Numbered from the stretch's first letter, positions 8,850 through 17,281 are shown. The stretch is 17,591 nt of DNA from Mariprofundus sp. (GCA_030951065.1 JAUZQH010000090.1:1-17591); one strand, 5' to 3'. Numbers and translations: made by a program. The notes: a model not told the origin generated them from the letters alone.

Positions 8850-8889
8850 AAAACAAGGGGCCGTTGCCATGGCAACGGCCCCCTGTTTT
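8850..8889. terminator. Bidirectional Rho-independent terminator between gloA and the cytochrome gene
   Basis: A 19-pair stem (8850-8868 with 8871-8889) has a single mismatch (A8856/C8883). Its core is GGGGCCGTTGCC against GGCAACGGCCCC, centred on the palindrome GCCATGGC. The plus strand ends in TGTTTTC and the minus strand in a run of seven Ts. It can therefore end both the Kef-gloA transcript and the convergent cytochrome transcript, whose gene stops at 8932. Confidence 0.9.
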
Positions 8890-8931
8890 CCTGCCGGTTT
8901 TTTATGCCGGCTGTGAGCGGCAGAAACTATT

Positions 8932-10089
8932 TCATAAACTGTTTGTCTGGACGGGATTGGATGCCTGTGCTTTCAATGTGCTTAAATAAGCAACGATATC
9001 CCGTGCATTTTGTCCGCAGGTATTCTGGTTGGGCATTTTTGTGCGTGCACTCTTGTTGCCTGTCAGTTTTTTGATGGTTTTGCCTGAGTTGCAAATCCAT
9101 TCGCTCAGTGTCGTTTCATTCCATGTAAAACTGGCCTGGCTCAGCGCACTGCCATATTTATAATTCCGGGATTTGCCGGCCTGTTGGCCGACGATGCCGA
9201 ACAGTTCCGGGCCGAACTTGGCCTTCTGGTTTGGTTCAAAGCTGTGACACAACTGGCATTTTTGTGCCAGCCCATGACCGCGAACGGGATCGGCAGCCAG
9301 CTCTGCAGGCATACTTGCCAGTTTGATTTCAGCCGGGTGTTTGCTTGCGGCGGCTGCATTTTCAACTTTTTCAACTGGCTTCTTCTGCGTCCGGGTTGCC
9401 ACAGCCTTGCGGGTTGGCTTCTTTGTATTTGATGTCTTTTTCTGCTTGGGCGCAGTCTTCGGCAATATGACCTGAGCGCTGTCTTTCACATCGGAAGAAG
9501 CGATATCCATTGTCGTTATACTACGGATCGGAGCTGCTAGCGGGCTATGTCGGGAAAGCGACAGTGTTGCCAGCTTTTCAGCCTTTGCTATTTTTGCAGC
9601 CAGCTGCTGCGCAGCCACTTTTTCCAACATGGCCTTTCTGGCCAGATCCTCATGAATCTCGGCCTGAATACGTGCTTTGTGTACCGCCTGCTCTTTTTCA
9701 GCAACCTGTTTTTCTGCTTTGGACTGTTCCAGAGCAGCCTGTAACAGTGCTTGCCTGGCGGCAATGGCTCTCTGCTGCATCAGCGCTGCCCAACGGGCTT
9801 TGTTTTCAGCCTCTTTTTTGAGCATATCGGATTGTTTCGCCAATCGGGCCATCGATATTTCCACGGCAACTTGTCTGGCTTTTGCGCGTTGTAATGCCTG
9901 TTGTGTATCAGTGTTGGCGGCTTCAACAGCCTTGAGGGCCTGATTGGCCTGGTCCATCGCAGTTTCTATCTCGGCAACACTTTTCTCCGCAACAGCTTCG
10001 GGTGTATAGCTACGGCGATCATCCGCATTGCCGCAAGCACTCAACAGCACGGTTGTCATAGCAATAAATATCCATGGTGAAATCTTCAT
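8932..10089 (-). CDS. Lipoprotein with long coiled coil and C-terminal cytochrome c domain
   Basis: The 385-residue product begins with a signal peptide ending in a lipobox, LSAC, with the lipidated Cys19. The following Gly-Asn rather than Asp suggests outer-membrane sorting. Residues about 30-180 are rich in Ala, Gln, Lys and Glu with few helix breakers, a long probable coiled coil. Residues about 205-250 form a Lys/Pro/Ala-rich linker. The C-terminal ~120 residues are a class I cytochrome c domain: heme motif CQLCH at 278-282, FGPELFGIVG, and probable axial Met352 in TKMPNQN. Cys333 and Cys358 could form a disulfide around the Met loop. I infer a heme domain held on a flexible, rod-like tether in the periplasm, perhaps bridging membrane electron-transfer partners; no specific family name fits. 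ATG 10089 has AGGAG six bases upstream; the TTG at 10095 is less likely. Confidence 0.88.
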   Translation of the reverse strand: MKISPWIFIAMTTVLLSACGNADDRRSYTPEAVAEKSVAEIETAMDQANQALKAVEAANTDTQQALQRAKARQVAVEISMARLAKQSDMLKKEAENKARWAALMQQRAIAARQALLQAALEQSKAEKQVAEKEQAVHKARIQAEIHEDLARKAMLEKVAAQQLAAKIAKAEKLATLSLSRHSPLAAPIRSITTMDIASSDVKDSAQVILPKTAPKQKKTSNTKKPTRKAVATRTQKKPVEKVENAAAASKHPAEIKLASMPAELAADPVRGHGLAQKCQLCHSFEPNQKAKFGPELFGIVGQQAGKSRNYKYGSALSQASFTWNETTLSEWICNSGKTIKKLTGNKSARTKMPNQNTCGQNARDIVAYLSTLKAQASNPVQTNSL

Positions 10090-10109
10090 AAACAACTCCT
10101 GTAAATTTG

Positions 10110-10137
10110 GCCCGGATTATTCACGAATGATCCGGGC
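10110..10137 (-). promoter_or_regulatory. Hairpin between sthA and the cytochrome gene (leader or terminator)
   Basis: GCCCGGAT (10110-10117) pairs with ATCCGGGC (10130-10137). Inside the loop ATTC and GAAT can extend the stem after one mismatch. On the minus strand it lies 78 nt after the sthA stop and about 10 nt before the AGGAG of the cytochrome gene. It is followed by CAAATTTA rather than a T-run, so a classic terminator for the sthA transcript is uncertain. Control of the cytochrome gene's translation or mRNA stability is equally possible. Confidence 0.5.
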
Positions 10138-10214
10138 TGATAACAGGGCGCACGATATGCGATGAATCAGGTTTGCCTGTGACGGAGATTACAAAATGGA
10201 TGAGGCGGAAACGG

Positions 10215-11597
10215 TCAGGGTGTTTGGCGCAACCGGTTCAGGCAGTCCTGTGCGGCCAGCTTGTAACATTCGGCCAGAGTGGGATAATTAAATACATTGC
10301 AGGCCAGATCGTGCACGGTACCGTTGAAATTCATCAGTAATTGACCGGTGTGAATCAGCTCGCTGGCATGTTCACCGACGATATGTGCGCCGATCAGCTG
10401 ACATGTGTCGGCATCGACGATCAGTTTTACCAAACCATTGCAATCGCCGATAATCTGTCCACGGGCGCTTTCCCTGTAGTAACCGCGCCCGACTACATAG
10501 TTGAGCTTCTCACGCCGGGCCTCTTTCTCGGTTTTGCCGACCCATGAAATCTCCGGAATAGCATAAATCGCCATCGGCAGGTGTTTCGCCATAGCCTGAG
10601 TTTCCCCGGAAAACGCGTGGAGAACGGCAGTGCGCCCCTGCTCCATGCCGGTCGAGGCCAGTGCGGGCCGGCCGACCAGATCCCCTACGGCATAAATATG
10701 CGGTACGCTGGACTGGAAGTGTTGGTTGACAGCGATCCAGCCCTGATCGAGTTCGATGCCGGCATTGGCGGTATGAAGACTTTGTGAATTGGGTTGACGA
10801 CCCAGTGCATACAGCACTGCATCGGCATAAAGTTTTTTACCCGATTCAAGCAAGGTCAATACGGCATGATCTTCCTTGCGAATAGCGGCCACATGCTCAT
10901 CCATATGCAGTTGCACACCCATATTTTCAAATGAATCGGCCAGCACCTCGACCACATCCTCACTGAGGTAGGATAGCAGCTGTTTATGCGAATTGACGAC
11001 ACTGACCTCCACACCGAGAGCAGCAAAAATCGATATGAATTCACATCCGATAACACCACCGCCAATAACGACAAGACTTTTCGGCAAACGTTTCAGTTTC
11101 AGAATCGAAGTGGAATCAAGCACCGTCTGTTTATCGAAGGGGATATCGGATGGACGGCGCGGCCTGGAGCCTGTAGCCAATACAATAATCCCTGCTGATA
11201 AATGCCTGGAGGCACCGCTGGCATCCATGATTTCCAGTGTATGCGCATCGACAAAAGAAGCCTCACCGGGAATCAATGCCACACCTGAGGTGAGTAACCG
11301 TTTGAGGATCACTGATTCCTGCTGCGCTATGATATTATTTTTGCGGCGCATGGCCTCGGCCATGATTCTATAGTGTGTTTTGGGACTGGCCTCACGCATG
11401 CCGCGATCACTGCTGCGGAATGCCAGAAAGGCTGTTTCGCGTAATGCCTTGCTGGGGATCGTACCTGTCTGCAAACCTACCCCGCCAATACCGGGTTTGC
11501 GTTCGATAATCGCCGCCTTCTTGCCCATTCGGGCAGCCTGCCATGCAGCATGCTGCCCGGCAGGCCCGGAACCCACGATCAGAATATCATAATCCAT
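10215..11597 (-). CDS. sthA: Soluble pyridine nucleotide transhydrogenase (SthA-type flavoprotein)
   Basis: SthA transfers hydride between NADPH and NAD+ in the cytoplasm and balances the two pools. The 460-residue product has the disulfide-reductase fold: FAD motif GSGPAG at 9-14, NAD(P) motif GGGVIG at 179-184, the second FAD segment YAVGDLVG, and a C-terminal dimerisation domain with FNYPTLAECYKLAA. At the redox site, where lipoamide dehydrogenases have CxxxxC, the sequence is GGVGLQTGTIPSK with no cysteine. The GTIPSK form is diagnostic of SthA; E. coli SthA keeps one cysteine here, this protein none. ATG 11597 is preferred; a TTG at 11606 is too close to the AAGGG. It starts 15 nt after nifJ, so it is co-transcribed. 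I cannot exclude a related transhydrogenase-like flavoprotein with a different acceptor. Confidence 0.88.
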   Translation of the reverse strand: MDYDILIVGSGPAGQHAAWQAARMGKKAAIIERKPGIGGVGLQTGTIPSKALRETAFLAFRSSDRGMREASPKTHYRIMAEAMRRKNNIIAQQESVILKRLLTSGVALIPGEASFVDAHTLEIMDASGASRHLSAGIIVLATGSRPRRPSDIPFDKQTVLDSTSILKLKRLPKSLVVIGGGVIGCEFISIFAALGVEVSVVNSHKQLLSYLSEDVVEVLADSFENMGVQLHMDEHVAAIRKEDHAVLTLLESGKKLYADAVLYALGRQPNSQSLHTANAGIELDQGWIAVNQHFQSSVPHIYAVGDLVGRPALASTGMEQGRTAVLHAFSGETQAMAKHLPMAIYAIPEISWVGKTEKEARREKLNYVVGRGYYRESARGQIIGDCNGLVKLIVDADTCQLIGAHIVGEHASELIHTGQLLMNFNGTVHDLACNVFNYPTLAECYKLAAQDCLNRLRQTP

Positions 11598-11612
11598 GGA
11601 TTTCAACGGCCC

Positions 11613-14600
11613 TTAGTTGATGGGCTGAAATTCAGATGGATCCTGTTCAGCCATGTGTTCGTAGGTGGACCAGCGCAAATCAACTGATTCCTGGGCCAGC
11701 TTCATCAGTCGTTTAGCCTCTTCCGGATGACTGCGCTGCAGCAGTTTGTAACGCATTTCGGTATAGGCGTAATCCTTCACCTTCATGGTCGGCGTCGGGG
11801 AATCAAGTACGAACGGTTTTTTGCCGGCCCGGCGCAGTTCCGGATTATAGCGGATCAATGGCCAGTAACCGGACGCCACTGCCATATCCTGCTGATGCAG
11901 GCCCTGCGTCATGTCGATACCGTGTGCGATGCAATGACTGTAGGCCAGAATAATTGACGGGCCGGGATAATCTTCAGCTTCTCGCATGGCCAGCAATGTC
12001 TGCTGTGGATTGGCGCCCATGGCGACACGGGCGACGTAGACATTACCGTAGGAAATCGCCTGCAGGGCCAGGTCCTTTTTGCCAACAGCCTTGCCTGCGG
12101 AAGCAAATTTCGCAGTGGCGCCAATCGGTGTGGATTTCGAGGCCTGACCGCCGGTATTCGAATATACCTCGGTATCCAGCACCAATACATTGATGTTGCG
12201 ACCCGAAGCCAGTGCATGGTCCAGCCCTGCAGAACCGATATCATAAGCCCATCCATCACCGCCAATAAGCCAGACACTGCGGCGTACCAGATGGTTGACG
12301 ACCGAGAGCAGATTTTTGGCGCGCGGATCATCCATGCCTTCCAGTACCAGCTTAAGTTTTTCTACCCGCTGGCGCTGTTGTGTGACTTCATAACCGATGC
12401 TCTGGTCAGCATGAATCAATTCATCAACAAAATAGCTGTCAAGTTGATCGCGTAATTTGTCCACTTCGTGCATGGCCATTTTCATATGGTGATCGGCAGC
12501 GATACGCATGCCCAGGCCAAATTCGGCATTATCCTCAAATAACGAATTGGACCAGGCCGGTCCACGCCCGTCTTTGTTCACTGTCCACGGGGTGGCGGGC
12601 AGATTGCCACCATAAATGGAGGAACAGCCGGTGGCATTGGCGACCAGCAGACGTGGACCGAACAACTGGGTCAGCAGGCGCACATAAGGTGTTTCGCCAC
12701 AGCCGGCACAGGCACCGGAGAATTCAAACAACGGTTCGAGAAACTGGGTACCGCGTACCGATGAATAATCGATGGTGGCACGATCATTGACCGGAATGGT
12801 TTCGAAGAAATCGATGTCCTTGCAGCCCTGCTCCATCAAAGGTGCTTTCGCTGTCATATTGATCGCTTTCCTTGTTTTGGTCGGATCGTTCAGATCATAC
12901 GCCGGACATGCATTCACACACATTTCACAGCCGGTGCAATCCTCCAGATAAATCTCCAGCGTGTAACGCGTTTCCGGAAACCCGCGAGCGGAAACAGGTG
13001 CCGACGGGAAGCCGTCATGGGCATCTTCCAGATGGTCTTCGTGGTAAAATTTGGCGCGAATCACGCTGTGCGGACAGACAAACGAGCAGTTGCCGCACTG
13101 GATACAGACATCCGGCTCCCACAGCGGCACGAAATCGGCGATATTGCGCTTCTCCCACTGCGCTGTGCCGGACGGGTAGGTTCCATCCACCGGAATTTTC
13201 GAAACGGGCAAATCGTCTCCCTTACCGGCCAGCATCGGGGCAGTAACCTCCTGTACGAAATCAGGAGCGCGCACCGGTACCATCAGATCCATCGCACGAT
13301 GGCTGGTAATAGTGGCGGGAATTTTCACCTGATACATGTGATCCAGCGCCGCATCCACGGCCTTGAAATTTTGCTGCACGACATCCATGCCCTTGCGGGC
13401 ATAGGTTTTCTCAATTGCCTTCTTGATCTGGGCAATGGCTTCATCGCGCGGCAATACACCGGACAGGGCAAAGAAACAGGTTTGCATAATGGTGTTGATA
13501 CGTCGGCCCATGCCGGTGTTACGGGCGACGGTGGAGGCATCAATGACATAAAAATCGATGTTTCTGTCGATCATGGTCTGCTGCACCGGTTTGGGCAGCT
13601 CATCCCAGATCTGATCCACCGGTGTCGGGGTGTTGAGCAGGAACACGGCATTCTGTGCCGCCTTGTCCAGCATTTCGACCTGGGTAATGAAGGTCGCTTT
13701 GTGGCAGGCAATGAAGTTGGCTGAATCAATCAGATAGGGCGCACGAATCGGATCGGGGCCGAAACGCAGGTGGGACACAGTTTGCGAACCGGCTTTCTTG
13801 GAATCATAAACAAAATAACCCTGACAGTGCAGCGGCGTATTCTCGCCAATAATCTTGATACTGTTTTTGTTGGCAGATACGGTGCCGTCAGAACCCAGTC
13901 CGAAGAACAGGGCACGGGTTACACTGTCCGGCTCGATGATAAAGCCGGGGTCCACATCGATACTGGTGAAGGTGACATCATCATTGATGCCGACCGTGAA
14001 ATTGTTTTTCGGCGCATCTTTGGCCAGTTCATCGAATACCGCCTTGGCCATGGCCGGGGTGAATTCTTTGGAGGAAAGGCCATAACGGCCGCCAATCACA
14101 CGCGGCAGCCCGGCCAGCTCTCCCAGCATGACCGATTCGGATAACGATGCCAGCACATCCTGATACAGCGGTTCGCCACGCGCCCCGAGTTCCTTGGTGC
14201 GATCCAGTACGGCGATTTTCTTCACGCTCTTCGGCAGAGCCGCCATCAAATGCTCGCGACTGAACGGGCGGAACAGGCGAACTGTCACCACGCCGAGTTT
14301 GGCACCCTGCGCATTCAATACCTTAATCGTTTCCTGCACCGTCTCACTTCCGGAACCCATGATAATAATCACCTGTTCGGCATCTTCAGCGCCGAAATAG
14401 TCGAACAGGTGATACTGGCGACCGGTTAAACCCGCCAGCTGATCCATGCTGTCCTGCACAATACCGGGCACGGCATCATAAAACCGGTTGGCGCTCTCGC
14501 GACCCTGAAAATAGACATCCGGGTTCTGGGCCGTGCCGCGAATAAACGGGTTATCCGGGTTCAGGGCCCGGTTGCGATGGGCATAAATGAGTTCTACATC

Positions 14601-15197
14601 AATCATGGCACGAATCTGATCATCGGAAATCAGCTCAACCTTGTTGATTTCATGCGAAGTACGGAAACCATCGAAGAAATTCATGAACGGGATACGTGAT
14701 TTCAGGGTGGCGGCATGGGCAATCAGAGCCGCATCATGAGCTTCCTGCACCGAGCTTGATGCGAGCATGGCAAATCCGGTCGAGCGGGCCGCCATCACAT
14801 CCTGATGGTCACCGAAAATGGATAATGCCTGTGTGGCCAGTGAACGGGCGGCAATATGGAATACGGTGGAGGTTAGTTCACCGGCGATCTTGTACATATT
14901 CGGAATCATCAGCAGCAGGCCCTGTGATGAGGTGAATGTGGTGGTCAATGCACCGGTTTGCAATGCGCCGTGAGCCGTACCGGCGGCGCCGCCTTCGGAT
15001 TGCATCTCGAACACATCGGGCACCTGCCCCCAAACATTCTCCTGCCCCTGCGCCGACCATTCATCGCACAGTTCAGCCATCGAAGATGAGGGAGTGATCG
15101 GATAAATCGAACAGATTTCACTGACCCGATAAGCGATATGGGCGACACCTGTGCCACCGTCAAAGGTAATCTGTTTGGCTGTATTTTTATCCGTCAT
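11613..15197 (-). CDS. nifJ: Pyruvate:ferredoxin (flavodoxin) oxidoreductase, single-chain
   Basis: The enzyme oxidises pyruvate with CoA to acetyl-CoA, CO2 and reduced ferredoxin or flavodoxin, and can run in reverse. The 1194-residue chain has the usual fused domain order. The N-terminal pyrimidine-binding domain (about 1-260, with IYPITPSSSMAE) is followed by the transketolase C-like domain (about 270-420) and the gamma domain (about 430-640). Two ferredoxin clusters follow, CIQCGNCSFVCP from Cys698 and CTGCEMCVNACP from Cys754, and then the TPP domain with GDGWAYDIG. The proximal cluster ligands are all present: Cys830, Cys833, Cys858 and Cys1089, at the same spacing as in the Desulfovibrio africanus enzyme. 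AAAGGAT precedes ATG 15197. The gene follows the GltD-like flavoprotein gene across a fold-back element and precedes sthA, which suggests a shared role in ferredoxin/NAD(P)H balance. Confidence 0.97.
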   Translation of the reverse strand: MTDKNTAKQITFDGGTGVAHIAYRVSEICSIYPITPSSSMAELCDEWSAQGQENVWGQVPDVFEMQSEGGAAGTAHGALQTGALTTTFTSSQGLLLMIPNMYKIAGELTSTVFHIAARSLATQALSIFGDHQDVMAARSTGFAMLASSSVQEAHDAALIAHAATLKSRIPFMNFFDGFRTSHEINKVELISDDQIRAMIDVELIYAHRNRALNPDNPFIRGTAQNPDVYFQGRESANRFYDAVPGIVQDSMDQLAGLTGRQYHLFDYFGAEDAEQVIIIMGSGSETVQETIKVLNAQGAKLGVVTVRLFRPFSREHLMAALPKSVKKIAVLDRTKELGARGEPLYQDVLASLSESVMLGELAGLPRVIGGRYGLSSKEFTPAMAKAVFDELAKDAPKNNFTVGINDDVTFTSIDVDPGFIIEPDSVTRALFFGLGSDGTVSANKNSIKIIGENTPLHCQGYFVYDSKKAGSQTVSHLRFGPDPIRAPYLIDSANFIACHKATFITQVEMLDKAAQNAVFLLNTPTPVDQIWDELPKPVQQTMIDRNIDFYVIDASTVARNTGMGRRINTIMQTCFFALSGVLPRDEAIAQIKKAIEKTYARKGMDVVQQNFKAVDAALDHMYQVKIPATITSHRAMDLMVPVRAPDFVQEVTAPMLAGKGDDLPVSKIPVDGTYPSGTAQWEKRNIADFVPLWEPDVCIQCGNCSFVCPHSVIRAKFYHEDHLEDAHDGFPSAPVSARGFPETRYTLEIYLEDCTGCEMCVNACPAYDLNDPTKTRKAINMTAKAPLMEQGCKDIDFFETIPVNDRATIDYSSVRGTQFLEPLFEFSGACAGCGETPYVRLLTQLFGPRLLVANATGCSSIYGGNLPATPWTVNKDGRGPAWSNSLFEDNAEFGLGMRIAADHHMKMAMHEVDKLRDQLDSYFVDELIHADQSIGYEVTQQRQRVEKLKLVLEGMDDPRAKNLLSVVNHLVRRSVWLIGGDGWAYDIGSAGLDHALASGRNINVLVLDTEVYSNTGGQASKSTPIGATAKFASAGKAVGKKDLALQAISYGNVYVARVAMGANPQQTLLAMREAEDYPGPSIILAYSHCIAHGIDMTQGLHQQDMAVASGYWPLIRYNPELRRAGKKPFVLDSPTPTMKVKDYAYTEMRYKLLQRSHPEEAKRLMKLAQESVDLRWSTYEHMAEQDPSEFQPIN

Positions 15198-15229
15198 GTT
15201 TCGTATCCTTTTATATCAAAACACCAGTC

Positions 15230-15416
15230 AAAATCATTTTACCGCAGAGTACGCAGAGTAAAGTCAACGACATAATAAAGGATAGAATTATTGCTGTGCC
15301 TGCAATTTGTTGTAACAGTCAGTTGCGTGCGTTGAACAATGCAAACTATCCAGATTTTGCTTTTTTGTTTTACTCTGCGTAACTCTGCGTCCTCTGCGGT
15401 GCAAAAATTTGATTTT
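15230..15416. repeat. 187-bp fold-back element with CGCAGAG-unit arms
   Basis: This intergenic stretch between the GltD-like gene and nifJ is an imperfect long inverted repeat. The left arm (15241-15262) contains two CGCAGAG units. The right arm (15369-15400, opposite orientation) contains three, spaced 10 bases apart. The arms align end to end except that the left lacks one 10-base unit. Short outer arms AAAATCA (15230-15236) and TGATTTT (15410-15416) extend the symmetry, and GGATAG/CTATCC (15280-15285, 15346-15351) and ATTGC/GCAAT (15290-15294, 15302-15306) nest inside. It has no open reading frame of its own. CTCTGCG-type intergenic repeats occur in many bacterial genomes, so it may be a dispersed MITE-like or REP-like element. 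Confidence 0.75.
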
Positions 15417-15423
15417 AATCACG

Positions 15424-17058
15424 TTATTCCTTGACCATCTCAATCGCGTGGCAGGGGCATTGTTCAAAGCAGACTGCGCAGCCGGTGCATTTGTCGTAGT
15501 CGTACAGATAGCGTTTGCCCTTGCCGAGTTTGATAATGGCATCTTCAGGGCATGAGCCGTAGCAACCATCGCACTCGAAACAGTTACCGCAGGACAGGCA
15601 GCGCCTGGCTTCAAACAAGGCTTCTTTCTCACTGTAACCCTGCAGAATCTCTTCAAAGCCGCCGAGTCTTTCTGCCGGGGATATTTCACCCTGTTTGCGT
15701 TTCGGTGCTTCGGTGCTGTACCACAGTTGCAACTTGTCATGTTCAACAATGGGATGTTTGGCGGGTGGCTGGTAGATATTGCCTCTCAACCATGCATCAA
15801 TATAACGCGCTGCCTTTTTGCCATGGCCGGTTGCAATGGTCACCGAACGCTCGCTGGGCACCATGTCACCGCCGGCAAAGATGCCATCGGCACCCGTCAT
15901 CATATTGGGCCCGACAATGACCGTTCCATCACGATTGAATTCAATGCCTTCTACATTTTTCAAAAAGCCGGTATCGGTATCCTGACCCACGGCCATGATC
16001 AGCGCATCGGTCTCCAGTGTTTCGGTTTCACCTGTTGGCTGCGGACGACCGTTTTCATCCAGCTCCATGACCTCGACAGTCATGGTGGTGCAATCGATCT
16101 CCTTGATCGTGCGCAGCCAGTTGATCTTCACACCCTCTTCAATCGCCTCATCAGCCTCAAAATCATGGGCCGGCATACTCTTGCGGTCGCGGCGGTAGAT
16201 GATAACCGCTTCCTCCGCACCGAGCCGCTTGGCAGTGCGTGCTGCATCCATGGCGGTATTGCCGCCGCCATAAACGGCCACCCTGCGGCCCAGCTGTAAA
16301 TCTTCTCCATTTTCCACGCTTTTCAAAAAGCTGACCGCATCCAGCATTTTGCGCGCATCGCGGCTGGGGATGTCGATGTTCTTGCTCAGGTGTGCGCCGA
16401 CTGCGATGAATACAGCATCGAAATTGCCTTCAACCCTCTCCTTTTCGATATCATCCACGCGATAATCCAGGGTGATCTTGGCACCCATATCAATCACGCG
16501 CTGAATTTCATGATTGAGCTCCTTGCGCGGCATGCGATAAGCCGGAATGCCGAAATGAATCATGCCTCCGGCGACGGGCCCGGCCTCGAGAATTTCCACT
16601 TCATGACCAAAACGTATCAAATGATATGCGGCCGACAGCCCGCTCGGGCCGGCACCGACAATCAGTACGCGTTTGCCGCCCGGTTTCGGCGTGAATTCAG
16701 GTTTCCAGCCTTTTTCCATGGCCAGATCACCGAGAAAGCGTTCGACAGCATGGATACTGACTTCCTGATCGGTGTAGGCACGATTACAGGCAGTTTCGCA
16801 AGGGTGGTAACAGACGCGTCCGTGAATAGCCGGAAACGGGTTGTTCTCCAGCAGCTTCTGCCACGCTGCCTCATATTCGCCGTTCTGAGCCAGGTCCAGC
16901 CAGCCCTGAATGTCTTCACCGGCAGGACAGGCATGATTGCAGGGTGGCAGGAAATCCATGTACACCGGTTTTTGCATGCGGTGCGCTCCGGTGCCGATAC
17001 CATGCTGGGTCAGATCCAGATTCCCGGTCATGTACTTTTTTGAAGTCTTTGATGTCAT
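15424..17058 (-). CDS. GltD-like NAD(P)H:acceptor oxidoreductase with N- and C-terminal 4Fe-4S domains
   Basis: The 544-residue cytoplasmic flavoprotein resembles the small subunit of glutamate synthase with added clusters. An N-terminal dihydropyrimidine-dehydrogenase-type 4Fe-4S domain has Cys40, Cys44, Cys83, Cys87 and Cys91. It is followed by the FAD motif GAGPSG (135-140), the NADPH site GGGNTA (264-269) and the second FAD segment FAGGD (394-398). A C-terminal ferredoxin domain has two cluster motifs, Cys493/496/499/503 and Cys524/527/530/534. No glutamate synthase large subunit is nearby, so GltD function is unlikely. DsrL- or NfnB-like electron transfer between NADPH and ferredoxin fits better, with NifJ downstream as the probable ferredoxin source. 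ATG 17058 is chosen; an in-frame TTG at 17112 lies close to a TATAGT box (17106-17101) that may be the -10 of this gene. Confidence 0.9.
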   Translation of the reverse strand: MTSKTSKKYMTGNLDLTQHGIGTGAHRMQKPVYMDFLPPCNHACPAGEDIQGWLDLAQNGEYEAAWQKLLENNPFPAIHGRVCYHPCETACNRAYTDQEVSIHAVERFLGDLAMEKGWKPEFTPKPGGKRVLIVGAGPSGLSAAYHLIRFGHEVEILEAGPVAGGMIHFGIPAYRMPRKELNHEIQRVIDMGAKITLDYRVDDIEKERVEGNFDAVFIAVGAHLSKNIDIPSRDARKMLDAVSFLKSVENGEDLQLGRRVAVYGGGNTAMDAARTAKRLGAEEAVIIYRRDRKSMPAHDFEADEAIEEGVKINWLRTIKEIDCTTMTVEVMELDENGRPQPTGETETLETDALIMAVGQDTDTGFLKNVEGIEFNRDGTVIVGPNMMTGADGIFAGGDMVPSERSVTIATGHGKKAARYIDAWLRGNIYQPPAKHPIVEHDKLQLWYSTEAPKRKQGEISPAERLGGFEEILQGYSEKEALFEARRCLSCGNCFECDGCYGSCPEDAIIKLGKGKRYLYDYDKCTGCAVCFEQCPCHAIEMVKE

Positions 17059-17159
17059 TGGCTCACGCTCACTGTGATAAAAAGTTCGTGCGAAAAACGT
17101 ACTATAATCCAAATGACCGTGAATGAGTATAAAGTTATCAGGGTTATTTCACTGCGTTA

Positions 17160-17188
17160 AGCAAGCGCTGAATTGATCAACGCTTGCT
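17160..17188. repeat. Inverted repeat between the SYLF gene and the GltD-like gene
   Basis: AGCAAGCG (17160-17167) and CGCTTGCT (17181-17188) form a perfect 8-bp stem, and the 13-base loop contains the palindrome TTGATCAA. On the minus strand no T-run follows, so it is a weak terminator for the SYLF gene at best. It lies about 100 nt upstream of the GltD-like start and could instead be an operator. A smaller stem, GCCCG/CGGGC at 17257-17273 with a short T-run beyond it, sits closer to the SYLF stop. Apart from these stems and possible -10 boxes (TATACT at 17131-17126, TATAGT at 17106-17101), I see nothing in 17059-17281. Confidence 0.4.
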
Positions 17189-17281
17189 CCCGTTTATCTT
17201 CGGGCTCAGACGGGTGAGACCTTTTGTGATGTGCAGTGCCAGTCATCGAAAAGTGCGCCCGGAATTTACGGGCAAACGTGG

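Noticed and set aside
13017..13724. 235-codon open frame on the plus strand
   Set aside because: It is antisense to nifJ, whose frame is strongly supported by cluster and TPP motifs. The plus-strand product has no recognisable domain and codon bias explains the open frame.
15241..15400. CGCAGAG repeats as a CRISPR array
   Set aside because: The units are 7 bases with 3-base gaps and the arms are inverted, not regular repeats with unique spacers; no cas genes are nearby.
16390..17043. 217-codon open frame on the plus strand
   Set aside because: Antisense shadow of the GltD-like gene, with no motif or ribosome site of its own.
15424..17112. Glutamate synthase small subunit (gltD) as the literal function
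   Set aside because: No large subunit is adjacent, and the two additional C-terminal 4Fe-4S motifs and the nifJ neighbour fit ferredoxin-linked electron transfer better.
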